From: Acheta domesticus
Lineage: Eukaryota; Arthropoda; Insecta; Orthoptera; Gryllidae
Direction of reading: 5' to 3'
NCBI GenBank assembly: GCA_031308135.1
Contig: JAHLJT010000631.1
Coordinates: forward strand, 142,270,734-142,334,733
Length of the DNA stretch: 64,000 bases
Shown: piece by piece, positions 35,218 to 49,100 of the stretch
Layout: every line of letters starts with the position of its first letter
Numbering within the stretch: position 1 is the first letter of the stretch
The notes under the pieces: generated by a model
The model's input: only the letters and a program-made list of their open reading frames with translations
Told to the model about the DNA's origin: nothing
Databases searched by the model: none
Made by a program: the position numbers and the translations under genes

Positions 35218-36439
35218 TACGTTTTTACATCATTTTCAACGCATTTATTCGCTAATTTAATCGGTTTCGAGATCATTGTAATGGTACTTGCTTCAAATAA
35301 TATTTACGAGATGCAACAAATGATCACCCCAGAATTCCCCAGAATAATATATGTTTGATTTCTTCGCTCATATATTGTAATCTCAGCCGTTGTGTGTGCT
35401 ACGTAACCTAACGTTCCTGTAACGCCTATCAGCGCCATTGTCAGTTCGGCGTATTTCGATAAGTAAAGGCGGAGATTTTCTTTCAAACAACTGTCCAAAC
35501 CAAACGTTTGCAAGGTGAGTTCTCTTGAAAAACAAAGGAAGGAGCCTCGATTACATCAGTAACATCTCCGAGAGCTTGAGCTGTTCTTCTAAAGTCGTTT
35601 TCATCACAATTTTAAGTCATTTTTCTTTGTTTTTAGGTCATTTTCCAAACATTTTGAGGTCTTTTTATTGATAATTTTTGGCGATGTTTTAGCTCATCAA
35701 AATCCGTCCCCTAGTCATTTGCAATCAAAATTACAAAGAAAAAATGTTTCCTTTCATGCAAGTGCTAATGTAAATTTTAGACTTAGAATAAAAATGGGGA
35801 ACACTTTAATTATTAATTTTTTACAATAATTCCTTTTGAATGGTGATTTTTCATGGTTTACATTGCTTTTTGTACCCTTACGTTAGTTAGAATAAACGTG
35901 TTTCTGTATGTCTATTTCAGGTAAAATAAATACCAAAACTTTCTGGCTCTAATTATAACTGATTATGTTTCAAATGGAATACAGCAATAATATAGATATA
36001 GTGAAATTTAAACGTCTGCAAAGAATAGTGATATTACATCGTTATTAAAATAATTATTAATAAGGCGAATAATATGTTAATAAATATAGCACAATATGTC
36101 GAATATTACTGAACGAGTATTTTTGAAGGCCACACAATTAGAGAAAAATCGAATAGATTAGGACTAGCTGAAGATATCTTAGTGCTGACGGTCGAGGCCA
36201 ATGGCGAGAGAACATCGGGAGCAGATCGCATCAGCAATCACGATCAAACACTTGAATGAACAGCTGTAAATCAAAGTTATCTTTCTAAATATTTTACCAT
36301 TTTCGTATTCATATGAGACGCACTTCGACAAAAGTCGAAACATTAACTTTTAAGAATATCGGGATGCTTGCTGTGACTAGTGTGGTTTATCTTGTTACCG
36401 TCTGAAGCTATTCAATTCTATAGGTTTCATGTACAGCGA
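35218..36439. other. No gene recognised
   Basis: AT-rich. A GCAAGGTGAGT sequence at about 35510 could be a splice donor but no exon can be supported. CGTCTGAAGCTATTCAATTC near 36400 matches nothing. Confidence 0.4.
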
Positions 36440-37112
36440 GGCCACATCAACCGTGGTACTGTGAGCAACGAGGGGTCTTTTGCCCTTCTTTAAATAGAAC
36501 GCAAATATACCTCAACTTACTCGACAGCTGGGCATCCAAACTTAAAATCCAACTGAATCCAACTAAAACCGCGGCAAAAATATTTACACCAAGCCCCTAT
36601 ACAACTCTCACTCCCTAACAATAAGTAACAATAAAATAAACTAGTAACCTCCTGACAAGCCTTTTAAATTCCTCAAATTAAACTTAGACATTGAACTGGA
36701 AACAGCACGTAGAGGAAAAAATTAAACAAGCTAAAATAAAACCACTGCAATTAAAACCTCTAATCTACAGAAACAGCCCATTACCACATCACTCTTCAAT
36801 TGCAATCTATAAAACCATCTTAAGACCGTTACTGTTGTATGACTGTCCCATCTGGATAAACGCCCAAAAAGCAATAAAAAATACAAATCATTCAGAACCA
36901 ATTTCTTAGAATTATATGAAATACACAGTGGTTTGTTGCCAATCATCAGCTTCATAAGGAACTCAACTTACAAGTGCAACTCATTGAACATCACATCACA
37001 TACTTAGCTACTACCTTTTTCCATTATTTACCCCAAATCCCTTCCCTTGCAACCATCAGACTCGCAAAAAATCCTAATCACACCAGAAAAAAAAATAAAA
37101 CAATATCCCAAC
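36440..37112 (+). pseudogene. LINE (jockey-like) reverse transcriptase C-terminal relic
   Basis: With several frame breaks the + strand reads LLDSWASKLKIQLNPTKT, LNWKQHVEEKIKQAKIK, PLQLKPLIYRNSPL, YKTILRPLLLYDCPIW and HKELNLQVQLIEHHITY. This is the thumb/connection region after the RT core of jockey-type LINEs ('K...IYKTILRPIL.YG.PIW'). The catalytic core is not present; ends in an abrupt junction with a new repeat at 37116. Confidence 0.72.
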
Positions 37113-37115
37113 AAT

Positions 37116-37489
37116 ATACAGGGTGGACCACCTAAGTTGTCCACAGCAAATATCTTGAAAACGGTTCGAGGTATCGAGATGCTATTTGCGCCATGTTGTT
37201 GCAGATGATGCAGCAAATAAAATATTTCGTTTTCTTGTTTGTAACGGATGTAACTTTAGAGATATTGACACAACTTTGATTCTTTAAATAGCAGTATACA
37301 TTTTTCTCCATCATTCTAAAGATCTTTCAAAATGCCATCTTTCAAATTCAATTTATAAATATTGTTAATATTCGAAACGTATTTATTGCAAAAAACAGTG
37401 CAATTAGAGCCTGGTAAATGCCATGCTGTAACGCGCAAGGACAGCTGACCTTGCTGATATCGTATACGTGAGTCAACGCACCTTGTTGA
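37116..37489. repeat. Probable DNA-transposon end fragment
   Basis: ACAGGGTGGACCACCTAAGT and a CGGTTCGAGGTATCGA block echo the termini of the foldback element at 29165 (CAGGATG..., ACGGTTCAGGATATCGA). No matching opposite end was found, so it is partial. Confidence 0.4.
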
Positions 37490-39268
37490 AAAACAAGAAT
37501 GTTTGTCGATTACGAAAGGGGAAAAGTTGCTAAATTAAGAAAAAAATCCCCTAACTCCTGGTGTAGCCAGAAACCCTGTTTTCTAGGTCCTTGATACCGA
37601 AAAACCAATTGAAAGAAAAACGTCCGTCTGTCTGTCCGTCCGTCCGTCAGTCTGTCTGTCGTCTGTGAACACTGCTAGCGCCTAAACCATACGTACGATT
37701 TCTTCCAAAATGGATATTCCCCTGTCAATCTCATTCTAGTCAAAGCTTTGAGATTTTGAAAAAGATTCATTAAAATTTGGGGGTACTTTATATGAAGCCG
37801 CCCGAGGATTTTCAAAATTTTCTCAAAAACGGCTCCAAATTTTTTCCTTAAATTTCTTGTATGAATAGAGTTAAATACACTTATTAACATGGCATAGATC
37901 CGATTTTCACGGATAAATCTGAATTTTCGACAATTGTGAAAGTGTAAATGTTTTTCGGCGTCGTTCTCCAACTAAAAAATTGAAGATAGAGATTTTTTCT
38001 TCAAATAAAATTTGTTCTGTATATTGAGTTCTTTCATAAAGGTCATGTAAATGTTTTTCAAAATTTTAGTAGTTTTCGTGCAATATTGCGTGCAATATGT
38101 GCAATTTTAAAAAATTAGAAAAACAAGATTTTCTCCAAGAAAAAAACCAACCAAGAAAAAATAATCCAATTTTGTTTAGCCATTAACATATTAAAACATT
38201 TAAAGCCAATGGATTCATGTAAACTGTAATTGTTGTCCCTGAATTGTTATTATTATTGTAAGATAATTGGAAATGTAATTGTTATAATTTTCTACTGCTG
38301 TATTGTAACTAACTGCATTATAATTATATTGTAACTGTATTATACAGGAAGTCGCTAATAACCGCGATGTTGATGCGACTAAAAATAAAATTAATAAAAA
38401 AAAGATTTTCTCAAAAACAGATCCAAATTTTTTCTTTAAACTTTTGGTAGGGATAGTGGTAAATGTATCTATCAGATGACATAAAAGCCATATTGCTCTA
38501 TAGGTTGCTTTTTTCAAAAATTAGAAAAATGTACATTTTTTCACGTGTTTCTCACGTCGATAATATTTACATTAGCGGCGATTTTTTCACATTATTATAT
38601 TTACGAGTACATGTGCTTTAAAAAATGTCAAGTAAAGTTTCTCGAAAACACAACCGTTATCTGCGAAATGTAGCTCAAAATTTCGCATTTTCAGAAACGC
38701 TCATACGCCATTTTCTCATATACAGCTGCAATTTTTTTCTTGAAACTTTTGTAACGGATAGTGCTAATTGCACTCTTTAGTATAGCGTAAAGTTTATTTT
38801 CAGTTATTTTTTTGTTTTTTCAAAAATCACATAATTGTAATTGTTTTGAAACATCTCTCACATCTTTAATACGCACATTACCAGCAATTTGTAAATATTA
38901 TTAATTTGTGAGTGTAAGTGCTTTAAATAACTTCAAATAATGTATTTTGAAAACTCAAACATTTTCTGTGAAAATGAGCTTCGAATTTCACATTTTTAGT
39001 AGCGCTAAAACGCCATTTTCTCTTAAACGGCACATAGTTTTTAAAAGAAAATTGCCATTTATGATTAGGTTTTTGTGTTCTTTAATATTCTAAAATTAAT
39101 GTTTCCGTTCTACCAATAGGAAACCAAAAATTAAGAAAATGTACTTTTGATGGTGATTGATGACAGCTGGCAAGAAAGGGTTTGTAGAAATTCCCATTAG
39201 CTAGCGAAGACCTAAGGAAATAGAAAACTAATACGGGACAGTCTGTGCAGTTCTGTAGCACCACTAGT
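37490..39268 (+). repeat. AT-rich interspersed repeat family, copy 4 (longest)
   Basis: Starts GTTGCTAAATTAAGAAAAAAA, then the GTCCGTCTGTCTGTCC tract at 37621-37670, CTCAAAAACGGCTCCAAATT (37823), a second CTCAAAAACAGATCCAAATT block (38410), and ends ACAGTCTGTGCAGTTCTGTA plus GCACCACTAGTTC at about 39268. Shows the order of modules for the family. No coding capacity. Confidence 0.78.
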
Positions 39269-39604
39269 TCGTTATCACGGCCCGGCAAAGAATTTTTTTC
39301 CGCCGAAAAAGGGCCATTTTTTCACGCAGCATTACATAACTATCCCTATACTACGTACATCACATCGTGTATACGTTCGTATAAGGGAAAGTAATAATAC
39401 AATGTTTTCTAAGTTTCATCTATTTACCACAACAACATCTTCAAATAAGGTCATGCTTAATTTTTTGGCATGGAAATGGAATTCACTTTGCACTCGCGAG
39501 TTTCTGTGAATTACGTGTCATTGTTGTGACTTGTACCGCCCTTACTTTTAAATCTCGCACCAATTTCTCTGGACGCAGTTCCCGCGAACTCTAGTAACCT
39601 TGAC

Positions 39605-39805
39605 CACGACCTTGACATGCCTGGTGTAAACGGTGCTTTTTTTTTTTTGTTAAGGTCGCATCAACTACTGAGTCTTTAGCGACCACTATTGGTTTTAACG
39701 TTATGGTATGATGATGAAACGATATGGTGATGATAGGGGGTGAAAGGACGAACACACACAACCATGCCCGAGGCGGGACTCGAACACGCCACCCCTCGGT
39801 CCGGT
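39605..39805 (-). mobile_element. tRNA-derived SINE
   Basis: On the minus strand, GTGTTCGAGTCCCGCC (B box near 39774-39789) and downstream GGTCGCTAAAGACTCAGTAG. A diverged TCGCATCAA...TAGCGAC fragment of the same kind is at 44940-44973. Confidence 0.55.
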
Positions 39806-40439
39806 TTTTTTGATTAGTTGAAATCTCTCTTAAGCCATGATAGGCTCTTAGAGATGTAACGATGAAAAAATGAGATAGCACTTAACATTGGATATAACCA
39901 TACAATAAACATCTTTCTTACGCATTCGTAATACAGAATGAATCTTTCTTTATTTTTTCACTTCCAGTACACTTTCAAAAAATCTGTTGCTTTTGGCACA
40001 TAAATGAGTGAATTTTGAATTTGAAATAATATTTTTCGTGATCATACACGCTTTCTTCTTGTATTAATGAGGACATTTTGACTTCGCATTTCGGATCTGA
40101 TCATTTTTCATTGCATCTAAACCTCCCGTCAAAGTTGGAGGTTCTATTAGCAACAGTAGGAGGCATGAATTCCCTGAGGCAGCAACTAGATTAGTGCACC
40201 GCACGGGGCACCCGAAGTGGGGGGCGATGAATAAGAGCTCTCGCTAAACTAGTCGTTCGGCGATAGTTCATGCGAGTATGTGGAAGTAAAAGGTGAGGAT
40301 AACACAAGGACGAGAAAGGCAAGGTCGCGCGCGGCCCTTGACGCGTTTGTTATGATACCGCTACGGTGCTACGGCATTTGGCTGGTTAATAATAGAAACC
40401 ACGGAAAATTACCGATCAGAGCAGCCGGTCGCTACAATT

Positions 40440-40580
40440 CTCCTCAGCCATCGTCTGAATTTAACCTAGCTATGTAGCCACTGTCGAAAATTCTGCAACG
40501 GTCGGAATTGGAACACTGGGACCTCCCGGTTACAGACACTGTGCTGACATCCGCTGTTGCTCTGAGACACCTAAGCCGGT
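40440..40580 (-). mobile_element. tRNA-derived SINE fragment
   Basis: Complement reads TAGGTGTCTCAGAGCAACAG (A-box like) and GTGTTCCAATTCC (degraded B box), ending TCCGACCGTTGCAGAATTTT. Diverged; boundaries approximate. Confidence 0.45.
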
Positions 40581-40589
40581 ACACATTTC

Positions 40590-42439
40590 TAGGAATTTCC
40601 AACAATATTTTGCTGAATGTGTAAGAAACAGAAGTGAATTAAAAATAATTAGATTGACTGTAAAGAGTTATATCTGAAACAAAATAGGATGCGTGCACCA
40701 CAATCTACGGCGACCTTCCACTTAAAATATAAAGTCTGCAGTATATATTAACCACTGAAAGGTCTGTAGCACTGACATGTAATCCAATTCGTGTGTCTTA
40801 CAAGGCTGATGTGATATAAAGTGCTAAAAATCAGAGCCTTTACAACTTTCCCTGCGGTTCACTGATAATAATTGTAATTGTGTCATTTTATTTCTTCCTG
40901 TTCTTAAGTGTATCATATCATGGAAGAGGTACGTAAGGGATGTTGTAATTTCCTGGGAAATTAATAGTCAGTGAGAAAGTGTTGTTAATGAGAACAAAGG
41001 ATGAAATCTCATTGCTTTCTACAGTAAAAGATATTCCTTTGTGTTTATTCAAGGTTGTTTGAAAGAAAGATGTGTTGATCATGTAAAGGTAATATCAGTC
41101 TTAATGTGGAAAATGTATGCGATACTTCTATAGTTTTATTGTGTTCTTTAAATGTACTAAATGCTCTGAATAATTGAGATGGAAAGAAACCATCTGACTA
41201 AAGGAAATCATCACAGATATCAACAACGAAATAGCCCTTTCAACTGTATTACATTGCAAAGAACTCCTCGAATTCCTTCTTCCGTGTGTTACACTCGTTG
41301 ATTGCAGTATTTTATTGCAGTACATTACATTTGTTAGAAATTACATTTCGTTCCCACAACTAATAAAATATATTTTTCAAGTGGTGGCATCATCAAGTGC
41401 TCATTGTAATGTGTGTGACTGGCATTGAAACTAAATAAGATGTAGACATTAATTTTTGATGGTGCGTAAATCATACATAAAATGTTTCAGCTAATGCTCG
41501 TGTATTTCAATTAAACTTCGTCGAAATCAATTGATTCAATATAGTACATATATAATTTAAAACATTCTAATTATGGAGATCTGCATTGAAAATAATATAT
41601 TTTGCTGAAGGTTCTGCAGTTCAGATGATGTCACTAAATACATGAAATTACTTACATATATATGTATAAATGTTCGAAAATTAAAGTATTTTGTGCATAT
41701 AAAAATTAGTATGTAGTTTCCAAATTTTAACTACGAATTGATTTAAATTTTCTAATGATTCAAAAGTATGGAAACTTAACAAATTTGGGTTGAAGAAAAT
41801 AGGTTAAGGTGCTGGGCATACTTTAATGTGTGTTCTGAATAATTATGTAAGAGAAAATAATATTACATATTTTATTACAATGTAAACCAATTGTTTAATA
41901 ATATAAGTTTTTAAAGTTATGTTATTTACATAAAAATGATATTTTCTTCTCTCAAAACTCTTGGATGATAAATAGTTGGGGCAACTAGGGGTATTCTGCT
42001 AGTTTTTCTATAAGTTTGTTCTACAATTATAACACATTCACATTGCAATCCACATTATCACACAACTTTTGAAGAGTGAAATCAATAGATTGCTTATGAG
42101 TCTTTTCCTGGAAATTATATTTTATTCAAATTTATTTCCGACATTGACAGATTATTTTGAACTCCATAATCCTATCTTTAGTTTGGAAATGAAAACAAGT
42201 GTTATTTCGTATTAGATGCAGAGACTGAAAATATTCCAAACATTAGTATACAGCACTTCTCACAGTTTCGCATTGCTATGTGCTTTCCGTTCATGTGCAT
42301 ATTTCCCCGCAGGGAGTAATCACCTTTTTGACCCACATTCGGAGATCGACATCCCAATGCAACGACCCGAGTGCAACAACCTCCTACAAAGAGTTGGGTG
42401 GAGCCCCGAGGTGACAGCAGGACAAGGCACTAAAACAAG
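40590..42439. other. AT-rich region upstream of the cuticular gene
   Basis: No open frame of note, no repeat family recognised. May contain distal regulatory DNA; none can be pointed to. Confidence 0.5.
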
Positions 42440-43116
42440 CGATAATAACAGACGGAGCCCAGGGGTGAGTGGCGCCAATTTGGAAACCCCGCCACCGCCA
42501 CTCCCCGCCGGTGCGTCTCGCCGCCCGGGGACGCCACGCGCCACCAGCCGCGTGGCACGCGACGCCACCACATGAGGAACAACACAGGGGCGTTGCACAA
42601 CGGCCGGCAGGCGGCAGTTACATATCTGTTGTACTGCCATTTTTTGCTTCCTCTTTGACTCGCTTTGAGGAAAACGTAATTGGATTCATGGTTCGATGCT
42701 TTCCGTGGGCCCAATGGCAGAGAACTTTTCCCTTCGACGCTCTCGCTCCTTGCGATGGAATTTGGTTGACCAACGTGGAGACGCGGGGCGGGGAGGAGCA
42801 AAGCGAGGGCGGGGCGAGGCGGGGCGCAAAAGCGTCTCGCGACCCCCTCCCCGCCCCCTCCGCGCGGAGCAGCGCGACGCGCGTGTGCGGACCGCGTGGT
42901 TTCTATTCCGCCGGCCAGCGCGCCCCTGCCCCGCCCCGCCCCGCCCCGCCCCGCCCCGCCCCCGCCACCCCTTCCCACGCGGCCGACGTCATCGAGGAGC
43001 CGTGTATAAAGGCGCGGGCGGCCGGCGGGACGTCACCGCTCGCCCAGCGCCAGCTCCAGCTCCAGCTCCAGCTCCAGCTCCAGCAGCCGCTTCGTCCAGC
43101 GCAGCCGCTCCTCACC
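42440..43116 (+). promoter_or_regulatory. CpG-rich TATA promoter and 5' UTR of the cuticular gene
   Basis: A sharp GC/CpG-rich block in otherwise AT-rich DNA. A TATAAA box lies at 43005-43010, so transcription should start near 43,035 (inference). Upstream, at about 42929-42965, is an array of CCCCG pentamers, a GC-box-like run on either strand. The 5' UTR contains about six CAGCTC hexamers at 43050-43085 before the ATG. The combination of GC boxes, TATA and a short first exon fits a strong, developmentally pulsed cuticle promoter; no hormone response element was identified by eye. Confidence 0.72.
43005..43010 (+). promoter_or_regulatory. TATA box of the cuticular gene
   Basis: TATAAA flanked by GC-rich sequence, about 107 bp upstream of the first-exon ATG. 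It is the only such motif in the CpG-rich block. Confidence 0.75.
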
Positions 43117-43128
43117 ATGCACTCCAAG
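43117..43128 (+). CDS. Cuticular protein exon 1 (Met-His-Ser-Lys)
   Basis: Four codons, ATG to AAG, followed at once by a GTGAGG splice donor at 43129. The context before the ATG (CTCACC) is a good initiation context, and the peptide reads in phase into exon 2 to complete a canonical signal peptide. It lies about 107 bp downstream of a TATA box. Confidence 0.82.
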
Positions 43129-46100
43129 GTGAGGCCCTGGACCACGGACGGCGCTGCGCTGCGACTCGCCATCGCCTGGCGCAGTGATTCTAGGATCGGC
43201 GGTACCAAGCACTCGAGACGATAGTGTTGTTCTAGAATCGAATTTCATTGATAGAGAAATGAGACAAATGTCAATTTCGATATATCACATGTAGGTCAGT
43301 ACTCATGTCATTAACGCTGTAGGGAAATCACGTGAGCAAGTAGTAGTGCTGCTCTCGCGGTAAAGAGATCAGCAAAACACAGGTAACTAAGTAGGTCCGA
43401 AAAATTCATTCGAGAAATTGAATCAATTTTAATATACCAAACATTATATCAGCCAATCAGATGTGTTCACCAGTATATAAAAATTTTTTCAGGTAGTATT
43501 CTTATTTCGTGTTTCAAGCCTTGTAATCAATACAGTTTTCAGATACAATTTATTTTACACAAGTAATCAATACAGTTTATTTTATGTGCTCTAAATTGCA
43601 TTACTACAATAAAAACATGACTACAGTACACTCTATTTTTACTAGTAAACATTTCTTAAGCCTCGTGGTCAGCGTGCCCGCTTTCCACTACGAGACCCCA
43701 GGTTCGATTCCCGGTCGAGGCAAGACTATAGTGTGCGTTTTCCTTGCAATGTCCCAGTATATGTTTCTGTGTGACGAAGAGAAAATACCTTTCTCAGGTT
43801 GAGAAGACCGGAATAGTGCATGGGAATGTCTACGTGCTAACCACACGCACCCCATGGCCGCGAGGCAGGGACGTCGCCGAAAGGCCTGAGCCCGTTCACG
43901 GGCTATCGCGCCAAGTATACCCATACAAACATTTCTTAAAGATAATCCACAAAACGGCTTGCGATGCGAATACAGTAAAATACTTCGTCTTTAAGTTTGG
44001 GATAAACGGCTCCGTTAAAAATAAAACTGACATACAAAATGACGATTTTTGAGACTTTTTGTCACTTCTCTTGTGCACCGACATCATTCAACCCAAACTG
44101 AAAACAAAAAATATGGAAATGCTCATTGAAAATAATGACGCCTGGATTCTGTTTGTTTCGCAGACTTAATTTCCACGTGTTTCTGTATGTCTATATTAAT
44201 TAACAATTCTTTATGAATGTGATTGAAATTCGTATTCCTTAAAAAACATCTATTCTAATTCACAATCATGAAATATGATCAGAATTCATGTACCTGTAAA
44301 TTCCTCTTTAACTACTCACGTCGTCGCCAGAACCGCTAAATGCCGGAAATCTGTTACTTTCATACAAATCCGGGCTGCATTCTATGAGGCGAAGAAACGG
44401 TGCGACAAGTAGAGCGTGAGTAAATCCATTGTCTCACATGGATTTCTCGACTGGAGGATTCGCCAGATAGCTTCATTGACCTAATAACCCCGCCATTTTA
44501 CGCGTAGAAAGTGGATTTCGATCGTGGCAATAACCCGCATCGACTCTTCAAACGACCGTGAATTCGGACGAGTCGGGCCGGTCGCCGTAACCAGTCGATC
44601 CGCCGATGGGTCGGAAAGTAAAAAGAGAAAGCACAGGTGCAGGCGCCGCATCGGTGGCGCTGGCCCATCCACAACTGGAGCAGGTTTTTTAATCGGCTTT
44701 CGTCCGCAGACACGAAAGAAAGGGAAACGAAAAGAAGAAAGACGAACCTTGACAGTGACCCACAGAACTGGAATTTTAAATTGGTCTCTGAAATAAAAAT
44801 CTCGCCCCTTCGAGCGGAGAGATCGGATATGCTTGATTGTTGAGTGTCGTCTACGTCTTAAATGATTGAAGGAATGCTAGAAAATAGAATGAACGGTTAC
44901 ATGACGGTTCATTAAATTTTGTAAATTTCTTTATTTTTAGTCGCATCAATGACTAAGGTTACTAGCGACTACATTGTTTATAGAAATATAATTTTATCTA
45001 ACATTACATTAACAAAACTGTCATAGAATATATATAATCTAACATTGTATGGCATCATATATTATATATATCATACATAACTTAATTATACAGTACTATA
45101 TATCATTAAGGATATTACAATTTTCACAGAACTTGATCAATTGGTTTTGATTTTCGGTCGAATACAGTAGGGTATCTAAAGCTTTATTTAGATTAGTAAA
45201 TTATCTTTGATAACTGAATTTAGGGTAGTTTTCTAAAATGTGGTATATTGTTAAATTTGCGTTACAAGTACCACAAAGTGAAGGGAGTATTTGCGTACAA
45301 GTATCACAAAGTATTTTTGCGATAAATAAAAAAGTGAGAAGGTTACAATGTTAAATTATTTATAAAAAATATTTTGAATCACATCCTATTAGAGTTTCCA
45401 TGGTTGAAATCCTAGTAAAGCACTTAATTTATTCAGACTCTTCGTAATTGTCCATTTTCAGAGATACATTTTTAGATTAAATGTCCGGAAAAATGCTGGA
45501 AGTGAGAGTAAGTGAAAGCCTTATTGTTAAGAAGAAATACAAAAAACAACAAGAAAATACCGCTACATTTAATTGTGATTTAGTGTCTCCGGAAACGACT
45601 ACGATCAGGAGAGAGGTTGCAGCTCTGTGAGAAGTCTAGGGCTATTGAAGAAAGCGTTCCTTACGTAATGTGTACATTCTTCGTTTCAGTTCTTTCGGCG
45701 TTCCGTGACCGATGTTTTAAGAGAAAGGAGTCTCTATCGCAAGGGACTTTTAAAAATACGTTAAGGAATCACACTATTACAGAACACAAAAACTTCTAAA
45801 AAAGCAAATAATTTATCCAAATGTTTAATATTATGATACTTTCCAACCATTTTCTCAACTTCCATGATAACTTCCTTCCAACCAAATACTTCCATGATAT
45901 AAGATGATTTAGGAATGTTTTTCGATCAGTATCTCTCAGATTATGTATCACTTTTCTTCCCAACAATAGTAGCCTACAAAATTAGGGACAAGCCGTTTGT
46001 ATCATCTGTTAAGCTTCTTTTATTAAATTTATTTAAGGTCGTTGGGCTTCTTTGATTTTATGAAGTTCATAAAACTTGCCGACTCGTCCGTGCATCTGTT

Positions 46101-49100
46101 GTCCGTCATTCACAGTTGGATCACTTCCGGTCCATTCATTTTGCCATATGGCGTGTCGTTCCACCCGTTCCCTCCTGATGGGACACTGCCGAAAATTCTC
46201 CGTTCTTTGGTGCAGCATTACATATCTTTCTCTACACTGCGACAGCGGGGGCGAGAAAGTAAAAACTGGGAATGTAAATTTGCGGATTTGAGATATATTC
46301 CTACGAGCGCTTCAAGCTTATCTTAAATACTGTAATTTCTAACCTCCTCTTTCACTTAAGTACCAGCAAAATATTTGCTCTCGAGAAATACAATCTTGCC
46401 CGTCGAGTGGTTACGCGGAAACGTTCTTGTGCCCACGAAATAGCCATATTTCCTCAACCTGGTTCCACAGCCGCGCAAGTCACGGTGACACGGTCACATA
46501 CGCATCGCGTAGAGAAGATGATGGCGCATAAACCTATTGAAAACAGAGCCACTATGGAAGTTAAGGAGATAAGATGTCAAACGAAATTGACAAGAAAGGT
46601 ACTAAAAGTGATGGGTATTAGAAAAGCTGTTGCTTTTTCCAAGAGAGAAAAAGTGAAATAGTCGCTTTGATTAAAAAAGACATATGTGATTTTAAATTTT
46701 CAAGAAAAAGATCGAATGTAAATTGCTTTTCATATTGAATGAATAACAGAAAATATTGTATTGGACGGAAATCACTAGTTAAACAACCAGACAGTTTTTT
46801 TAAAAAATTGAGATAACAGAATTAATGTCGGTGTATAAAGGATAGTAAATAATCTAATAAATTAGAAATAAACAATATAGAGTTAAGAAACAAACCACAT
46901 GATTATCATCCGAGATGAATAATATATATGAATTCTTTTTTAATCGTTATGAATGGAAATTTAAGCAGGTCATTTGAACTTAATGATGCGACTAGCATGG
47001 TGAATGAGAATGATTATTCAGTGATGGAAAGATAAGCATACGATGCAGCGCGAGCGTTTAGCACGAGCGTTCAGGTATTCGGCATAGTGGAGAAAATATG
47101 AAGAGAAATAATTACCATGTAAATTACCCAGTGTACTCTATTAACATATTTTTCACTACTCAGCCAGAAAATTGCGGAAACTTGTCCGGAGAAAGTATTT
47201 ACTCCACGAGTTTCCAGTAGAAAAAAACGCACGAATACGTTTCCTACGAAGAAAAGTTTTTGCAAAAAAATGGATAAAGGATGTATTTTCCCTTATATAC
47301 ATTCAGATTGCACGTTACAAATGTTATAAAATACAATGAACCTACTTTATTCCAATCTATGTGGCCTTTACTACACACAACGGAGTTAATGTTTTGAAAG
47401 CTACGCGGGTAAAGGCACGCAGAATGGAAAGTGGTGGGACAGGAGCTGCAGTCTGAGTTTGGGAGAGTTCCACAAGGAGGCAGGAGGGGCCTGGATTGTA
47501 TATTCATTTGGTAGTTGGAGGGAGGGCGGGCGAGGGCGGGCGGGGATGAAGAGGAGGTCGGAGGATGAGGCGGGCGCATCTTCACGCAGCGGTGGCGCCG
47601 CGCCGCGGCCAACCTGCATGGGAGAGGAGGGGGCGGGGGCGGTACTTTCTCCTTTGTGCTCATCAATTACGCGCTTCGCCTCAGGACGGACTCCGCGACC
47701 GCCCCCTCCCCCCGCCCCGCCGCGGCCGCTGGGAGGGCGCCCGGAAGTCGCGCGCGGGCGGAACAATGACGGCGCGATCTCTCCGGCGCTGAGGCATTGG
47801 CGGGGGCGGCGACAAGATTGAGGGGACGATGATATCCGGGAGGAGGGACGTGCGAGAGGTAGGGTATATGAAATATCAAAAGTAGTGCGTAGGTAACCAA
47901 TGTCTGGGAAAGTGGAACAATAAGGAGAATGAGATGGAAAGAGCGGCCACGGGGATAGCGCAGGACGGTAGTGGAAGGAAATGACAGCAGGAAACACCGA
48001 AGAGCCGAAACGATGGGAACGGTCAGTCGGGTACATTGGACAAGTTTTGATGGCAGAGGAAGAGTGCGAGGGCTAGAAGGGAGGCGGAGGAAAGGCGAAG
48101 CGGCGACGCCGGCTGCGCAGGAGATTCGATGGATGGGGGCGGAGGGGGCGGAGGGGGCGGAGGGGGCGGAGGGGGCGGAGGGGGCGGAGGGGGCGGAGGG
48201 GGCGGAGGGGGCGGAGGGGGCGGAGGGGGCGGAGGAGGCCGGCGGCCGATGCCCTGCGCGGGGAGCCTCGCGTGCGTCTGCCGGGAAAGCTCGCTGCCCT
48301 GCGGCGACGGTGCTCACTGCGTGCAAGGACATTTACTTTTGAAATCTCATTGGGACTTTCTGAGCATTAAGATTATCAACTATAATGACACGGACTCGAC
48401 AAGAAATTTCTAATTCGATTGCTTTTATTTATTTTCTTTCCTTTCGGCAATTCTGCCTATCAGGGGTTTGTACATAATAATTGGAATTAAGAATGAATGT
48501 CTGACGTTCGGTCCTGGAAGGATGTTAATTGTCCAAAAGAAGGAGTCACAAAGTCAATCATTTCGCCATGTTTCGTAAATCGTACACGGAAACTATGTTT
48601 AAAATTGAAAAAATGCAAATGTTCTTCAGCTTTGGCTTCATCTTCACCAAACTTTACAAAGTACAATTGTGTTTTGTGATGTCACACGTCAGAAACGTAA
48701 TGTACCTGTTGTATAAATTACAAATATCCAAAATAATTTGCATATTATTGCAGATTAACCGCAAGTTTGTGATAAAGTAAGAAAAAATGATCTATCCCTT
48801 TGTCCGAAGCCACAAATCGACACTCAAAAAATTAAGAATTGCGTTGTCATTTGCGTGCGAAAGAAAATGATCTGGGAAATTACATATTACGAGGCAGAGC
48901 AACTACAATGTAATGTTTACGATAGAAAGTCAAAAGTAGTCTGCCACTTGTCTAATCCACCATTAGGATCATTATTTCAAATCTTCGAAGGCACTGTTTC
49001 AATTCTAGGATGACATTATCTAAAGAATATGGGAGATTTTTCTTGAACAAAACTAACATACCATTGAAATGAACCTCCACCCTCTTCCCTTTTTTCTACT

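Noticed and set aside
42430..43224. Open frames of 182 and 251 codons over the cuticular promoter
   Set aside because: They cover the GC-box array, TATA box and hexamer repeats; composition is repeat-driven.
43660..43726. Genuine tRNA gene
   Set aside because: Good A and B boxes and pairing ends, but too short for a cloverleaf, and it heads a SINE bounded by a 13-bp duplication.
47401..48413. Several long open frames (up to 221 codons) in the CpG island
   Set aside because: GC-rich, stop-poor sequence with the 9-bp array; low complexity, open on both strands, inside a supported intron.
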